Source: DATFRY01 sp035489015 | GTDB lineage: Bacteria > Myxococcota_A > Polyangia > Haliangiales > Haliangiaceae | Reading direction: 5' to 3' | Assembly: GCA_035489015.1 (NCBI GenBank) | Contig: DATHKR010000210.1 | Span: forward strand, 62,001-126,000 | Length of the DNA stretch: 64,000 nt | Part shown: in pieces, positions 49,855-58,344 of the stretch | Numbering within the stretch: the first letter of the stretch is position 1 | Layout: the number at the start of each line of letters is the position of its first letter | The notes under the pieces: generated by a model | What the model saw: the letters and a program-made list of their open reading frames with translations, nothing else | Told to the model about the DNA's origin: nothing | Databases searched by the model: none | Program-made: the position numbers and the translations under genes

Positions 49855-51405
49855 GTGAAAGCCGTGCGCTCGAGCCGACGGGCCCTACGCATCGTGTCGC
49901 AGTGCGCGACGGCGGAGGAATTCGTCGCGGCCTTTCACCCGTACCTCGACCGGGACTCGCTCTTCATCGCGACCGGCAGCCCGGAGGACCCCGGCCAGGC
50001 GGTGCGCTTCGTCCTGACCCTGGCCGGTGGCGAGACGATCCTGCGCGGGGCCGGTCGGGTGGTCGAGAGCCACCGCGATCGCGCGAACTTCTACGGGCTT
50101 CGCGGGATGAAGCTCCAGTTCGACGAGCTCGACGACGGCAGCCGGCGCGCGCTGGCCGCGCTGGAGAGCCGCGCCGGCGGAAAGCCGCGCTCCGCCACCG
50201 CGGCCCGGCCGACCGACGTCATCGAGTGCCTGATATACGACGATCCGGACACCGAGTCGGCCGATCCGGCGTCGCTGGCGGGCCGGAACCGCGCGGCCCA
50301 CTCGTCGGCCCAGCACGGGCTGCCGCTCGGCGACGACGACGTCACCGCGGTGTCGCAGGCGCCGCGCCCGCCCCGCTCGGCCGGGACCGGGCCGCAGCCG
50401 CGGCAGGGCGCCCGCGCGAGCCGCGCGAGCGGGTCCTCGACGTCGCAGACGCCGGTCCAGACCGCCAGCCCGCACGCCGCCACTCAGCCGCCGCCCCACG
50501 CGGCGGTGACCGGGCGCGATCCGATGTCGTTCATCGTGCCGCGCCCGCGCACCGACCCTGGCGCGCCGGTCCCCGAGGGCGTGCCGGGCGATCCGTCGCG
50601 GCCGATGGCGGCGGTGGCCGATCCGGGCGAGCTGCCGACCGACCTCCGCCAGGCGATGCCGCCGCGCGGCGCCGGGCCGATGCCGCCCGCCCCGCCCGGG
50701 CCGCCGGGCCCGCATCCGGCGGGACTCCCCCGGGTCAGCGACCCGCGCCTGCATCACATGTCGCCCGACGCGGTCGGCTTCCCGTCGGACGCGGTCGGTT
50801 TCGCGTCGGGCGAGTTCACCATGCCGCCGACCCGGACCGGGGTCCGGCGCGGCGTCCCGCGCCCGCCGATGCCCTCCGAGCGGACCGAGCTGGTCCGCAT
50901 CCGCCGCCCGAGCTACGTGCGCACCGCGGCGGTCAGCGCCACCCTGGGCGCGCTGCTCGGGCTCGGCGCCGGCTATCTGCTCTGGGGCATGAACTTCGCG
51001 CCCATGGCCGGAGGCGCGGAGGAGTCACCGGCGGCCGACGGCAGCAAGCCGGCCGCGGCGACCACCGGCGATGGGCCGGCCGCAGCCGCGCCGACCACCG
51101 GCGACGCGCCGGCCGCAGCCCCGGCGACCACCGGCGACGGGCCGGCCGCAGCCGCGCCGACCACGGACAAAGAGGAGCCGACGCAGCCGACCGCCGACGA
51201 CGGCGAGCCGACCGCGCGGGCCGACGGCGACGAGAAGCCGACCGCGCCCACCCGCGACGCGCGCTCGCGGGGCGCGAGTCGACGCCGGGCCGCCCCGGCC
51301 CGACCGGCCGCTTCCCCGCCTGGCGCCCGCGACCCCGATGCGGGCGACGCCGGCCCGGCCGAGCCGCCCGAACCGCCCCCCGCCCGCCCGACCGCTCCGC
51401 GCTGA
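49855..51405 (+). CDS. PilZ-like domain protein with disordered linker and one membrane segment
   Basis: About 516 residues. Residues 5-105 (EEFVAAFHPYLDRDSLFIAT, RGAGRVVESHRDRANFYGL, MKLQFDELDDGSRRALAAL) follow the degenerate PilZ fold of myxobacterial proteins. A disordered Pro/Ala/Ser-rich stretch (110-360) leads to one transmembrane helix (about 367-388, VSATLGALLGLGAGYLLWG). The C-terminal 120 residues are Ala/Pro/Thr-rich and contain a 33-bp tandem repeat. Both ends look like tethers rather than enzymes. The start may be GTG 49855 or a GTG 10 codons earlier. Confidence 0.6.
   Translation: MKAVRSSRRALRIVSQCATAEEFVAAFHPYLDRDSLFIATGSPEDPGQAVRFVLTLAGGETILRGAGRVVESHRDRANFYGLRGMKLQFDELDDGSRRALAALESRAGGKPRSATAARPTDVIECLIYDDPDTESADPASLAGRNRAAHSSAQHGLPLGDDDVTAVSQAPRPPRSAGTGPQPRQGARASRASGSSTSQTPVQTASPHAATQPPPHAAVTGRDPMSFIVPRPRTDPGAPVPEGVPGDPSRPMAAVADPGELPTDLRQAMPPRGAGPMPPAPPGPPGPHPAGLPRVSDPRLHHMSPDAVGFPSDAVGFASGEFTMPPTRTGVRRGVPRPPMPSERTELVRIRRPSYVRTAAVSATLGALLGLGAGYLLWGMNFAPMAGGAEESPAADGSKPAAATTGDGPAAAAPTTGDAPAAAPATTGDGPAAAAPTTDKEEPTQPTADDGEPTARADGDEKPTAPTRDARSRGASRRRAAPARPAASPPGARDPDAGDAGPAEPPEPPPARPTAPR
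51061..51159 (+). repeat. 33-bp tandem repeat, three copies, in the PilZ-like protein gene
   Basis: Units 51061-51093, 51094-51126 and 51127-51159 differ at a few positions and each codes for 11 residues (TTGDGPAAAAP or a close variant). A candidate variable-number repeat. Confidence 0.9.
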
Positions 51406-51420
51406 GTCGCGGCGACCTCG

Positions 51421-51470
51421 GCCGCCTCGCGCCGCCTCGCGTCGCCTCGCGTCGCCTCGCGTCGCCTCGC
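51421..51470. repeat. 10-bp minisatellite (GTCGCCTCGC)5 between convergent genes
   Basis: Five head-to-tail copies of a 10-bp unit fill the gap between the stops at 51405 and 51472, with one or two base changes in the first two. It codes for nothing and has no hairpin or U tract, so it is not a terminator. Confidence 0.9.
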
Positions 51471-51471
51471 C

Positions 51472-52152
51472 CTACGGCGGCGGCCCCTGGAGCCCGAGGT
51501 CGGCGACCCTGGCCCGCACCAGCCGCAGGAAGCGCGCCCCCGGGTCCGGCTTGCGATTGCCGTAGCCGGCCTCGCGCTCGCGCCAGTACGGGTGGTGGCG
51601 CATGGCGTTGCTCTCCTGGTGGCCGATGAGGTGGGTGAGCTCGAAGCGCCCGGCCAGGTAGCGGACCAGCTCCGCGTCGGCTCGCACCTGCGCCTCGGTC
51701 AGCGGAAGCTTCGCCCCGTCGCCGACGTTCTCGACGCCGATCGCCACGTGGTTGAGCCCGATGCAGTGGCGCGCCATGCGGGTCTCCGGCATGAGCCGGT
51801 AGATGGTCCCGTCGCGGTCGACCAGGAAGTGGGCCGAGACGTTGAGCTCGCCCGCGCGGCGCAGCTCGCGCCGGCCCGGCTCGATCCGCGCGCGATCGAA
51901 GTAGCGCCAGGTCGCGCGCGCCGACCCGCCGCCGGTGTAGTGCAGCACCACCACGCGCGGCTCGATGTCGACGCCGCGGGCGGCCGGATCCTGGTGCCGC
52001 TGCCGGTAGGCCACGGTCAGCCGCTCGCGCTCGGCGTCGAAGCGGATCGGCTTGTCGATGATGACCGGCTCGGCCCGGGCGCCGCCGCCGAGCGCGCCGA
52101 GCACCGCGGCGATCCCCGCCGCGGTCACCGCCGCGCGCCGCACCCGCCTCAC
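51472..52152 (-). CDS. Exported N-acetylmuramoyl-L-alanine amidase (Amidase_2)
   Basis: A 226-residue protein. The start GTG 52152 overlaps the stop of the regulator gene (GTGA), and the product then has a signal peptide (VTAAGIAAVLGALGGGARA). Zinc ligands are likely His71 (VVLHYTGG), His178 (LIGHQES) and Asp203 (KPDPGARF), with Glu141 in AIGVENVG. These are the hallmarks of Amidase_2/AmpD-like enzymes, which cut the bond between N-acetylmuramic acid and L-alanine. SAHFLVDRDGTIYRLMPE is also diagnostic. Being exported, it acts on murein or murein fragments in the periplasm or outside. Confidence 0.9.
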   Translation of the reverse strand: MRRVRRAAVTAAGIAAVLGALGGGARAEPVIIDKPIRFDAERERLTVAYRQRHQDPAARGVDIEPRVVVLHYTGGGSARATWRYFDRARIEPGRRELRRAGELNVSAHFLVDRDGTIYRLMPETRMARHCIGLNHVAIGVENVGDGAKLPLTEAQVRADAELVRYLAGRFELTHLIGHQESNAMRHHPYWREREAGYGNRKPDPGARFLRLVRARVADLGLQGPPP

Positions 52153-55100
52153 CCGGCGACGGGCTCGACGAACATGAAGTCCTTGCCGGGCGTGAACCGG
52201 TAGCCGTCCTCGCCGACCCGGATGAGCTCTGCCCCGTCGCGCCCGAGCAGCCGCCGGATGCGCATGATGTTGGTGAACAGCGCGGCGTCGTGGCGAAGCG
52301 GGTGGTACTCGACCGCCCACACGGTCTGCACGATCTCCTCCTTGGAGAAGATGCGGCCCGGCTGGGCGGCGAACAGGAACAGGAGGCGCTTGAGCAGGCT
52401 GCGCCGGCGCAGGTCGGCGACCGACCGCCCGCTGCGCACGATCACCTCGCGAACGCCATCGACCACCAGGTCGCGATCGGCCATGCGCAGGCGGTCCGGG
52501 CTGGCGTCGGCCACCCGGGTCTCGGTTCCGTCGGCCGAGATCACGCGGAACGGGCGCACCGAGATGAGGCCGAGGTCAGCCAGGGCGCGGGTGGCCGCCT
52601 CGCGCGCCGCCTCGGCCAGGCTGGCCGCGCCGCCGGTCACCTCGGCCGCACCGCGCGAGCCGGTCCGGCTCTCGCCGCCGGCGATCGCGGCCAGCGCGCG
52701 CTCGGCCACCAGCCGCTCGACCGCCAGCCCGGCCGCGGTCGCCACCTCGGCCGCGTCGCGCGCGTAGCTCGACGCCGCCATCACGTCGCCGCCCTCGCGG
52801 CCGAGCGCGGCCAGGACCAGGAGCGCCTGGCACCGCGCCCAGGTCGCGCCGGCGGCGGTCGCCTCTCGCGCCGCGCGGGCCGCGGCCATCTCGGCGGCCG
52901 GGCGATCGCCGCTGCCCAGCTCGAGCCGCGCGCGCCAGGCCAGCGCGCCCGCCATCTCGTTCGGGTTGCCGGACCGCTCCGCCGCCGAGACCCACGAGCG
53001 AGCCAGGCGCAGCGCGGCGCGGGTGTCGCCGCGCGCCGCCGCCAGCCAGACCAGCTGGGCCAGGTCATCGCCCTCGTCGACCGGCTCACCGTCGACGTCG
53101 ACCGGTGCGTGCTCGCCGAACATCGCCGCCACCCGGCGCTCGAGACCGCGCGCCGCGGCCATCACCGCGGCCGGCCCGCGCCCGAGCTGGGCCAGCCGGC
53201 CGAGCCGCGCGCGCGCCTCGGGCGCTCGCCAGGCGGCCACGTCCACCGCCGCGGCGACCAGCTCGGCGCGCGCGCGCAGCGCGGCCAGGCCCAGTCGCCC
53301 GGCCCCGGCCGCGGCCGCGTCGGCCAGCTCGGCCGCGGCGAGCAGCTCCGAGCGCCGCTCGAGCACCGCGGCGGCCTCGATCTCCGCCTCGAGCGCGCCG
53401 ACCTCGTCGCCGTGCGAGCGCCGCCCTGCGGCCAGCTCGATGAGCAGCTGGCTGGCCCCGGCCAGATCGCCGCGCGCCGCGCGCACCTCGGCGCCGACCG
53501 CGGCCGCCTCGTCGGCCGCGGCGCCGGCGTCCACGTCGCCGGCGGCCTGCTCGGCCTGCGCGACCACCGTCTGCGCCTCGCGCGAGCGCCCCTCGGCCAG
53601 CAGGCAGCGGGCCCGGGCCGCCTCGATGCGCGCGGTCAGCGCCGCGTCGCCGCGGGCCGGCTCGACCGCGCGGGACAGCGCCGCGCGCGCCGACGCCTCT
53701 CGCCCGGCGTACGCCTCGAGCGCGCCCAAGGCCAGGTGCAGGCGGGCCCGTGCCTCGTCGCCCAGATCGGGGGCGAAGCCGGTCTCGATGAGCGCGCGCG
53801 CTCGACCGGGCGCGCCGCGGGCCAGCTCGATGTCGACCAGCGCCGCCGCCGCCCGCGCGCGCAGATCGGTGCGCTCGACGCCCGCCTCGCCGTCGCCGAC
53901 CAGCGGCTCCAGCGCGGCGCGCGCGGCCGCCTCGTCGCCGGCGCGGAAGTGGAGCACCGCGCGCTCGACCGGGTCGGCCGGCCCGCCCAGCGCCAGCGCC
54001 GCCGCCACCCGACCGCGCCGCGCCAGGGTCGAGCTGGCCAGCTCGGCCAGCCGCGCCGGCAGCGCCGGCCGCTCGCCGCGCACGAAGTCGATGAGCCCGA
54101 GCACCTCGCCGCCAGCGGCGCGCGATGGCGCGCGCGCCCCCCGCTCGACCAGGATCTCCTCCGCCGCCGCCGAGTCTCCCGCCGCCACCAGGTGATGGAC
54201 CGCCAGGCGCAGCCGGTCGATCGGATGGCTGAGGCCGAGCGCGCCGTCGTCGCGCGGGCCGCGCAGGGCCAGCTCGGCCGCGGCTCGCTCGAGCAGGGCC
54301 CGCCGCTCGGCCGGGATGCCCTCCAGCACCTGATCGCGCACCACGTCGTGGATCGCGAACCGGCCGTCCTCGAGCGGATCGATGAGCTGGCGCGACACCA
54401 GCTCGATGAGCGCCGGCTCCACCGCGATCGAGGGGGCCAGCGCGGTCACCCCGGACGGCGCCACCGACGTTCCGCCGACCACCGCCACCGCCTCGAGCGC
54501 CGCGCGCACGTCGGTGGACAGCTTGTCGACGCTCCACACCTGCTTGCCCGACGCGGCGAACGCGTACTCGCGGCGCAGCGCGAGCGGCAGGCCGCGCGTG
54601 CGGCTGAGCGCCTCGTCGCACGAGCCGGCCGGAGTCGGCCCGTAGGTCTCCTCGAGGTGAGCCCAGAGCTCGCGCGCCGCCGACGCGGCCAGCCCCTCGA
54701 GGTGAAGCTCGACCCGGGCCGGCCCGCTGGCCGGCAGCGCGAGGTCCTCGCGCCCGAGCAGGAGCAGCCGGCCGTTGCCCGGTCGCCGGACCAGGTCGCC
54801 GAACGCCGCCCCGGCGCCTCCGGCGATGTGGTGGGCGTCGTCCACGACCAGGAGCCGGCTCTGCTCGCGCAGCACCCGATCGAGCCCGCCCGGGGTCGCG
54901 CCGAGCGCTCGCTCGGCCCGCGCCCGCACCGCCTCGGCCCGGTCTCCCGCCCAGCAGCGGATCATGACGGCGGGCAGCTCGCTCGATCCGACCAGCTCGA
55001 CCGCGAGCCGGGACTTGCCCGAGCCGACCGAGCCCAGCACGACCAGCACCGACGCGCCAGCCAGCCCCTCCCGCAGGCTCGCGAGCTCGGACTGCCTACC

Positions 55101-55181
55101 CACGAAGGGTGGCGGGAGCGCCATGCCGAGGCGCTGGAGAGCGGAAGCGAAGCTGGCGGGCTTGGACAATCTTCGTCGCAC
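52149..55181 (-). CDS. AAA/STAND-type ATPase regulator with C-terminal OmpR-type winged helix
   Basis: A 1010-residue protein. Residues 25-260 are an ATPase: FVGRQSELASLREGL, Walker A GSVGSGKS (50-57) and Walker B LLVVDDAHH (110-118), as in LuxR/SARP-type STAND regulators. About 600 residues of Ala/Arg-rich helical (TPR-like) repeats follow. The last 100 residues form an OmpR-type winged helix (SLLKRLLFLFAAQPGRIFSKE, EEIVQTVWAVEYHP, IMRIRRLLGRDGAELIRVG in part). The DNA-binding domain at the C-terminus rather than the N-terminus (as in SARPs) is unusual. GTG 55181 follows AAGGAG. The stop overlaps the amidase start, so the two are made together. Confidence 0.85.
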   Translation of the reverse strand: MRRRLSKPASFASALQRLGMALPPPFVGRQSELASLREGLAGASVLVVLGSVGSGKSRLAVELVGSSELPAVMIRCWAGDRAEAVRARAERALGATPGGLDRVLREQSRLLVVDDAHHIAGGAGAAFGDLVRRPGNGRLLLLGREDLALPASGPARVELHLEGLAASAARELWAHLEETYGPTPAGSCDEALSRTRGLPLALRREYAFAASGKQVWSVDKLSTDVRAALEAVAVVGGTSVAPSGVTALAPSIAVEPALIELVSRQLIDPLEDGRFAIHDVVRDQVLEGIPAERRALLERAAAELALRGPRDDGALGLSHPIDRLRLAVHHLVAAGDSAAAEEILVERGARAPSRAAGGEVLGLIDFVRGERPALPARLAELASSTLARRGRVAAALALGGPADPVERAVLHFRAGDEAAARAALEPLVGDGEAGVERTDLRARAAAALVDIELARGAPGRARALIETGFAPDLGDEARARLHLALGALEAYAGREASARAALSRAVEPARGDAALTARIEAARARCLLAEGRSREAQTVVAQAEQAAGDVDAGAAADEAAAVGAEVRAARGDLAGASQLLIELAAGRRSHGDEVGALEAEIEAAAVLERRSELLAAAELADAAAAGAGRLGLAALRARAELVAAAVDVAAWRAPEARARLGRLAQLGRGPAAVMAAARGLERRVAAMFGEHAPVDVDGEPVDEGDDLAQLVWLAAARGDTRAALRLARSWVSAAERSGNPNEMAGALAWRARLELGSGDRPAAEMAAARAAREATAAGATWARCQALLVLAALGREGGDVMAASSYARDAAEVATAAGLAVERLVAERALAAIAGGESRTGSRGAAEVTGGAASLAEAAREAATRALADLGLISVRPFRVISADGTETRVADASPDRLRMADRDLVVDGVREVIVRSGRSVADLRRRSLLKRLLFLFAAQPGRIFSKEEIVQTVWAVEYHPLRHDAALFTNIMRIRRLLGRDGAELIRVGEDGYRFTPGKDFMFVEPVAG

Positions 55182-55559
55182 CGTCGCGGGCTCCTTGGGG
55201 CGGGAGATTCCTGCCGGGTACAGGGTGTGTTGGACAACACCAGCAGGAAGCAGGCCAAGGCCATTCTAGCCCGAGAGAATTCCTCGGTTTCTATCGAATT
55301 CAGCGAAATCGTTAGAGGTAGTTAGAAACCGACCCGTGTCGCCCCGTCGGGGTGAGCCAGGAAAATGCCGCCCGCGCGTCGTACTGAGAGGCCCGAGCAT
55401 CGATACGCCTGGTTCTCATTGGGGACCCTGCCCCACAAAGTTGCAGGGGTACGAAGAATGCGCACCGAGGCCGACGCGAGACGCGCCGTCGACCTCTGAC
55501 GGGCCCTGGCCGGCTCTGGCCGGCTCTGGCCGGCTGGTCGACGACAGCGCGCGCGGCGC
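55182..55559. other. Non-coding region upstream of the regulator-amidase pair
   Basis: 378 bp with no gene I can support. It includes an AT-rich patch (55263-55330), an 8-bp inverted repeat listed separately, and three copies of the 10-bp unit TGGCCGGCTC (55507-55536). Promoter and operator of the regulator gene probably lie here. A -10/-35 pair is not obvious. Confidence 0.5.
55286..55330. promoter_or_regulatory. Inverted repeat GGTTTCTA...TAGAAACC upstream of the regulator gene
   Basis: An 8-bp perfect inverted repeat (55286-55293 with 55323-55330) flanks 29 bp, giving 37 bp centre to centre. It lies 105-150 bp before the GTG at 55181, in the only AT-rich patch of the region. A candidate operator, perhaps for autoregulation. 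Confidence 0.4.
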
Positions 55560-57176
55560 TCAGGTGTTGGCGGTCTCGGCTCGCCGCGCGCGGACCGACG
55601 CGCGGACCCGGTCGCGCAGCTTGTAGCGCAGGACCTTGCCGTGCGGACCCTTGGGCAACTCGCCGAGGAACTCGATCCAGCGCGGATACTTGTACGGGGC
55701 GAGCTCCTGCTTCACGTACTCGCGGAGCTCCACCTCCAGCTCCGGTCCGGGCTGGTGGCCGATGTTGGGCACCACGAACGCGAGCGGCTTGATGAGCCCG
55801 TCCTCGTCGTCGGCGCCGACCACCGCGCACTCCCACACCGCCTCGTGGGCCATGAGCGCCTGCTCCACCTCGGCCGGCGTCACCCACTTGCCGCCGACCT
55901 TGAAGAGGTCGTCCGCCCGCCCGCAGTGGAAGTAGTTGCCGTCGCGGTCGACCAGGAAACGGTCGCGGGTCTTGAACCAGCCGCCCTGGCGCAGGGTCGA
56001 GCGGTTGTCGTTCCAGTAGCCGACCGCCACGGTCGGCCCACGGATCTCGAGCGTGCCGATCTCGTCGGCGCCGATCTCCTCGCCGGCGTCGTTGACCACC
56101 CGCACGTCGAAGCCGGGCACCGGCTTGCCGCACGCGCCCGAGCGCCCGTCGGCCGCCGGTCCGCACAGGACGAACTGGAACGCCTCGGTCAGGCCGTAGC
56201 TCACGGTCACCTCGGCGCCGAGCGTGTCGCGCACCCGGTCGGTCACCCGGGTCGGCATGTCCTCGGCGCCCGACACGCAGACCCGCAGCGAGCCGAGCGG
56301 CCGGCTCAGGCCGCGGGCCTCGGCGTCGCGGGCCAGCTGGCCGTACACCGACGGCGTGGCGAACAGCGCGGTCGGCTTCCACGACTCGACCGCGGCGAAG
56401 ATCGCGCGCGAGTGGGGCTGCTCGGGCAGGAGCAGAGTCTCGGCCCCGGCGGCGAGCGGGAACAGGAGCCCGACCCCGATGCCGTACGCGGTCCACAGGC
56501 GGACCACCGACAGCACCCGGTCGTCCTCGCCGAGCGGCAGCGGCCCGCGCCGCAGCGACTCGAAGGCGCGCAGCGGGGTGGCGTGCGCGTGGGGGACCCC
56601 GCGCCGCCGGCTGGCCGCCCCGCCCTCGTCGAGCTCGCCGTGCGCGCCGGCCGAGTAGAGCAAGATCGCGGTCCCTTCCGGATCGACGATGGCCGGCTCG
56701 GCGGCCGGCGCGGCGCCGCGCACCAGGCTGACGAAGTCGCGCTGACCGGGGCCGCGCCCGCCGACCACCAGGACCTCGCGCAGGCCGGGCACGCCGCTGC
56801 CGATCTCCTCGATGGCGGCGCGCAGCGAGCCGTGCACCACCACCGCGGCCGCGCCCGAGTCGTTGAGCAGGTCGGCGATGTCGTTGGCGCGGCCCAGCTC
56901 GCTGAGCGGCACCGCGATCGCGCCGTGGTAGATGGCGCCCAGGAGGGCCACCGCCGCCTCGAGCGAGTCCGGCATCAGGACCGCCACCCGGTCGCCGCGG
57001 TCGATGCGCAGGGCGCGCAGCGCGGTCGCCGCGCGGGCGGCCTGGTCGCGCAGCTGCTGGTAGGTCAGCGTGCGCGCGCCCTCGCGCAGGGCGATCCGGT
57101 CGCCCCAGCCGCGCGCGACCGCGTCGTCGAGCAGCTTGGAGGCCAGGTTGTCGTGCTCGATATGCAAGGCTCTCAT
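55560..57176 (-). CDS. Benzoate-CoA-ligase-like AMP-forming acyl-CoA synthetase with altered P-loop
   Basis: A 538-residue member of the ANL family, closest in layout to benzoate-CoA ligases. I use ATG 57176. Conserved blocks are present late in the protein: SYGLTEAF (A5-like), YWNDNRSTLRQGGWFKTRD, GRADDLFKVGGKWV and the C-terminal catalytic Lys514 in LPKGPHGKVLRYK. The ATP-binding P-loop, normally SSGSTGxPKG, instead reads YSAGAHGELDEGG followed by an Arg-rich insert at about residues 174-196, with the Lys missing. Activity may therefore be reduced or changed. The gene runs alone between the regulator and rsmD. Substrate unknown. Confidence 0.85.
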   Translation of the reverse strand: MRALHIEHDNLASKLLDDAVARGWGDRIALREGARTLTYQQLRDQAARAATALRALRIDRGDRVAVLMPDSLEAAVALLGAIYHGAIAVPLSELGRANDIADLLNDSGAAAVVVHGSLRAAIEEIGSGVPGLREVLVVGGRGPGQRDFVSLVRGAAPAAEPAIVDPEGTAILLYSAGAHGELDEGGAASRRRGVPHAHATPLRAFESLRRGPLPLGEDDRVLSVVRLWTAYGIGVGLLFPLAAGAETLLLPEQPHSRAIFAAVESWKPTALFATPSVYGQLARDAEARGLSRPLGSLRVCVSGAEDMPTRVTDRVRDTLGAEVTVSYGLTEAFQFVLCGPAADGRSGACGKPVPGFDVRVVNDAGEEIGADEIGTLEIRGPTVAVGYWNDNRSTLRQGGWFKTRDRFLVDRDGNYFHCGRADDLFKVGGKWVTPAEVEQALMAHEAVWECAVVGADDEDGLIKPLAFVVPNIGHQPGPELEVELREYVKQELAPYKYPRWIEFLGELPKGPHGKVLRYKLRDRVRASVRARRAETANT

Positions 57177-57250
57177 CGTACCGCCGTGTGCCACGGTGCA
57201 GCAACAACGGGGCGGTGCTGGGCTTTTTGACAGGAGCGGGCCGCGCCGCT

Positions 57251-57826
57251 ATGACACCGACCATGAGGGTCATTGCCGGTCGCGCGGGCGGCAGACGCCT
57301 GGCCGCCCCGCCCGGCACCGCCACCCGGCCGACCGCCGACCGGGTGCGAGAAGCGCTGTTCTCCATCCTGGGCTCACCCGCCGGCGACGCCATCGTGCTC
57401 GATCTCTTCGCCGGCGCGGGCGGGCTCGGCATCGAGGCGCTGTCGCGCGGCGCGGTCCGCGCGGTGTTCGTGGACAGCTCGCGCACCGCGCTGCGCTACC
57501 TCCGCCGCAACCTGGACGACCTCGGGCTCGGCGGCGACAGCGAGGTGCACCAGGACCACGCGCCGCGCTTCGCCGCGCGCCTGGCCGACGCCGGCGGGCC
57601 CGCGTTCACCTGGATCTTCCTCGATCCGCCGTACCAGAGCGAGTACGGCACCACCGCGCTGGCCGCGCTGGGCCGTTCGGCCGGGCTCCTGGCCCCGGGC
57701 GGGGTGGCGGTGCTGGAGCACGATCGGCGCAGGCCACCGGACGACCGCTACGGGGTTCTGGTAAAAGCGGATGGTCGCCGTTACGGCGACACCGATCTCT
57801 CCTTCTACCGGGCGGACCGAGAATGA
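57251..57826 (+). CDS. rsmD: 16S rRNA (guanine966-N2) methyltransferase RsmD
   Basis: A 191-residue methyltransferase. MRVIAGRAGGRRL and RPTADRVREALFSIL are RsmD signatures, DLFAGAGGLGIEALSRGA is the SAM loop and LDPPY the catalytic motif. It methylates G966 of 16S rRNA. ATG 57251 is the first of two starts (the other, 57263, gives the family-typical MRVIAG). Its TGA overlaps the coaD ATG by 4 bp; rsmD-coaD linkage is widespread. Confidence 0.96.
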   Translation: MTPTMRVIAGRAGGRRLAAPPGTATRPTADRVREALFSILGSPAGDAIVLDLFAGAGGLGIEALSRGAVRAVFVDSSRTALRYLRRNLDDLGLGGDSEVHQDHAPRFAARLADAGGPAFTWIFLDPPYQSEYGTTALAALGRSAGLLAPGGVAVLEHDRRRPPDDRYGVLVKADGRRYGDTDLSFYRADRE

Positions 57827-58344
57827 CCTCTCCGACGCGCAAGATCGCCGTCTACCCCGGCACCTTCGACCCGATCACCAACGGCCATATCGACATCCTC
57901 GCCCGCAGCCTGCCGCTGTTCGACGAGGTGGTGGTCGCGATCGCGGTCAACCCGCGCAAGCAGCCGCTGTTCACCGTCGACGAGCGGGCCGAGTTCATCC
58001 ACGAGGCGATCGGGCGGGATCCGCGCGTGGTCTGCGACGCCTTCGACGGGCTCCTGGTCGAGTACTGCCGCGGGCGCAGCGCCGGCTTCATCGTGCGCGG
58101 GCTGCGCGCGCTGGCCGACTTCGAGTACGAGTTCCAGTTCGCCCACATGAACCGGCGGCTCGGCCCCACGGTCGACACCGTCTTCTTCATGACCGACGAG
58201 CGCCACCACTACGTGAGCTCGTCGATCATCAAGGAGGTCGCGGCCCTGGGCGGCGACATCACCGGCCTGGTGCCGCCCGCGGTCGCGCGCGCGCTGGTCG
58301 CCAAGTACGGCGCGCCCGGCTCCGCGAAGGGCAACCTGCCATGA
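57823..58344 (+). CDS. coaD: Phosphopantetheine adenylyltransferase CoaD
   Basis: A 173-residue enzyme of coenzyme A synthesis. YPGTFDPITNGHIDIL contains the (T/H)xGH nucleotide motif, VRGLRALADFEYEFQFA is family-specific and YVSSSIIKEVA carries the ISST-like end motif. Length is typical. It is coupled to rsmD (ATGA) and to the following aminotransferase (ATGA). Confidence 0.97.
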   Translation: MTSPTRKIAVYPGTFDPITNGHIDILARSLPLFDEVVVAIAVNPRKQPLFTVDERAEFIHEAIGRDPRVVCDAFDGLLVEYCRGRSAGFIVRGLRALADFEYEFQFAHMNRRLGPTVDTVFFMTDERHHYVSSSIIKEVAALGGDITGLVPPAVARALVAKYGAPGSAKGNLP

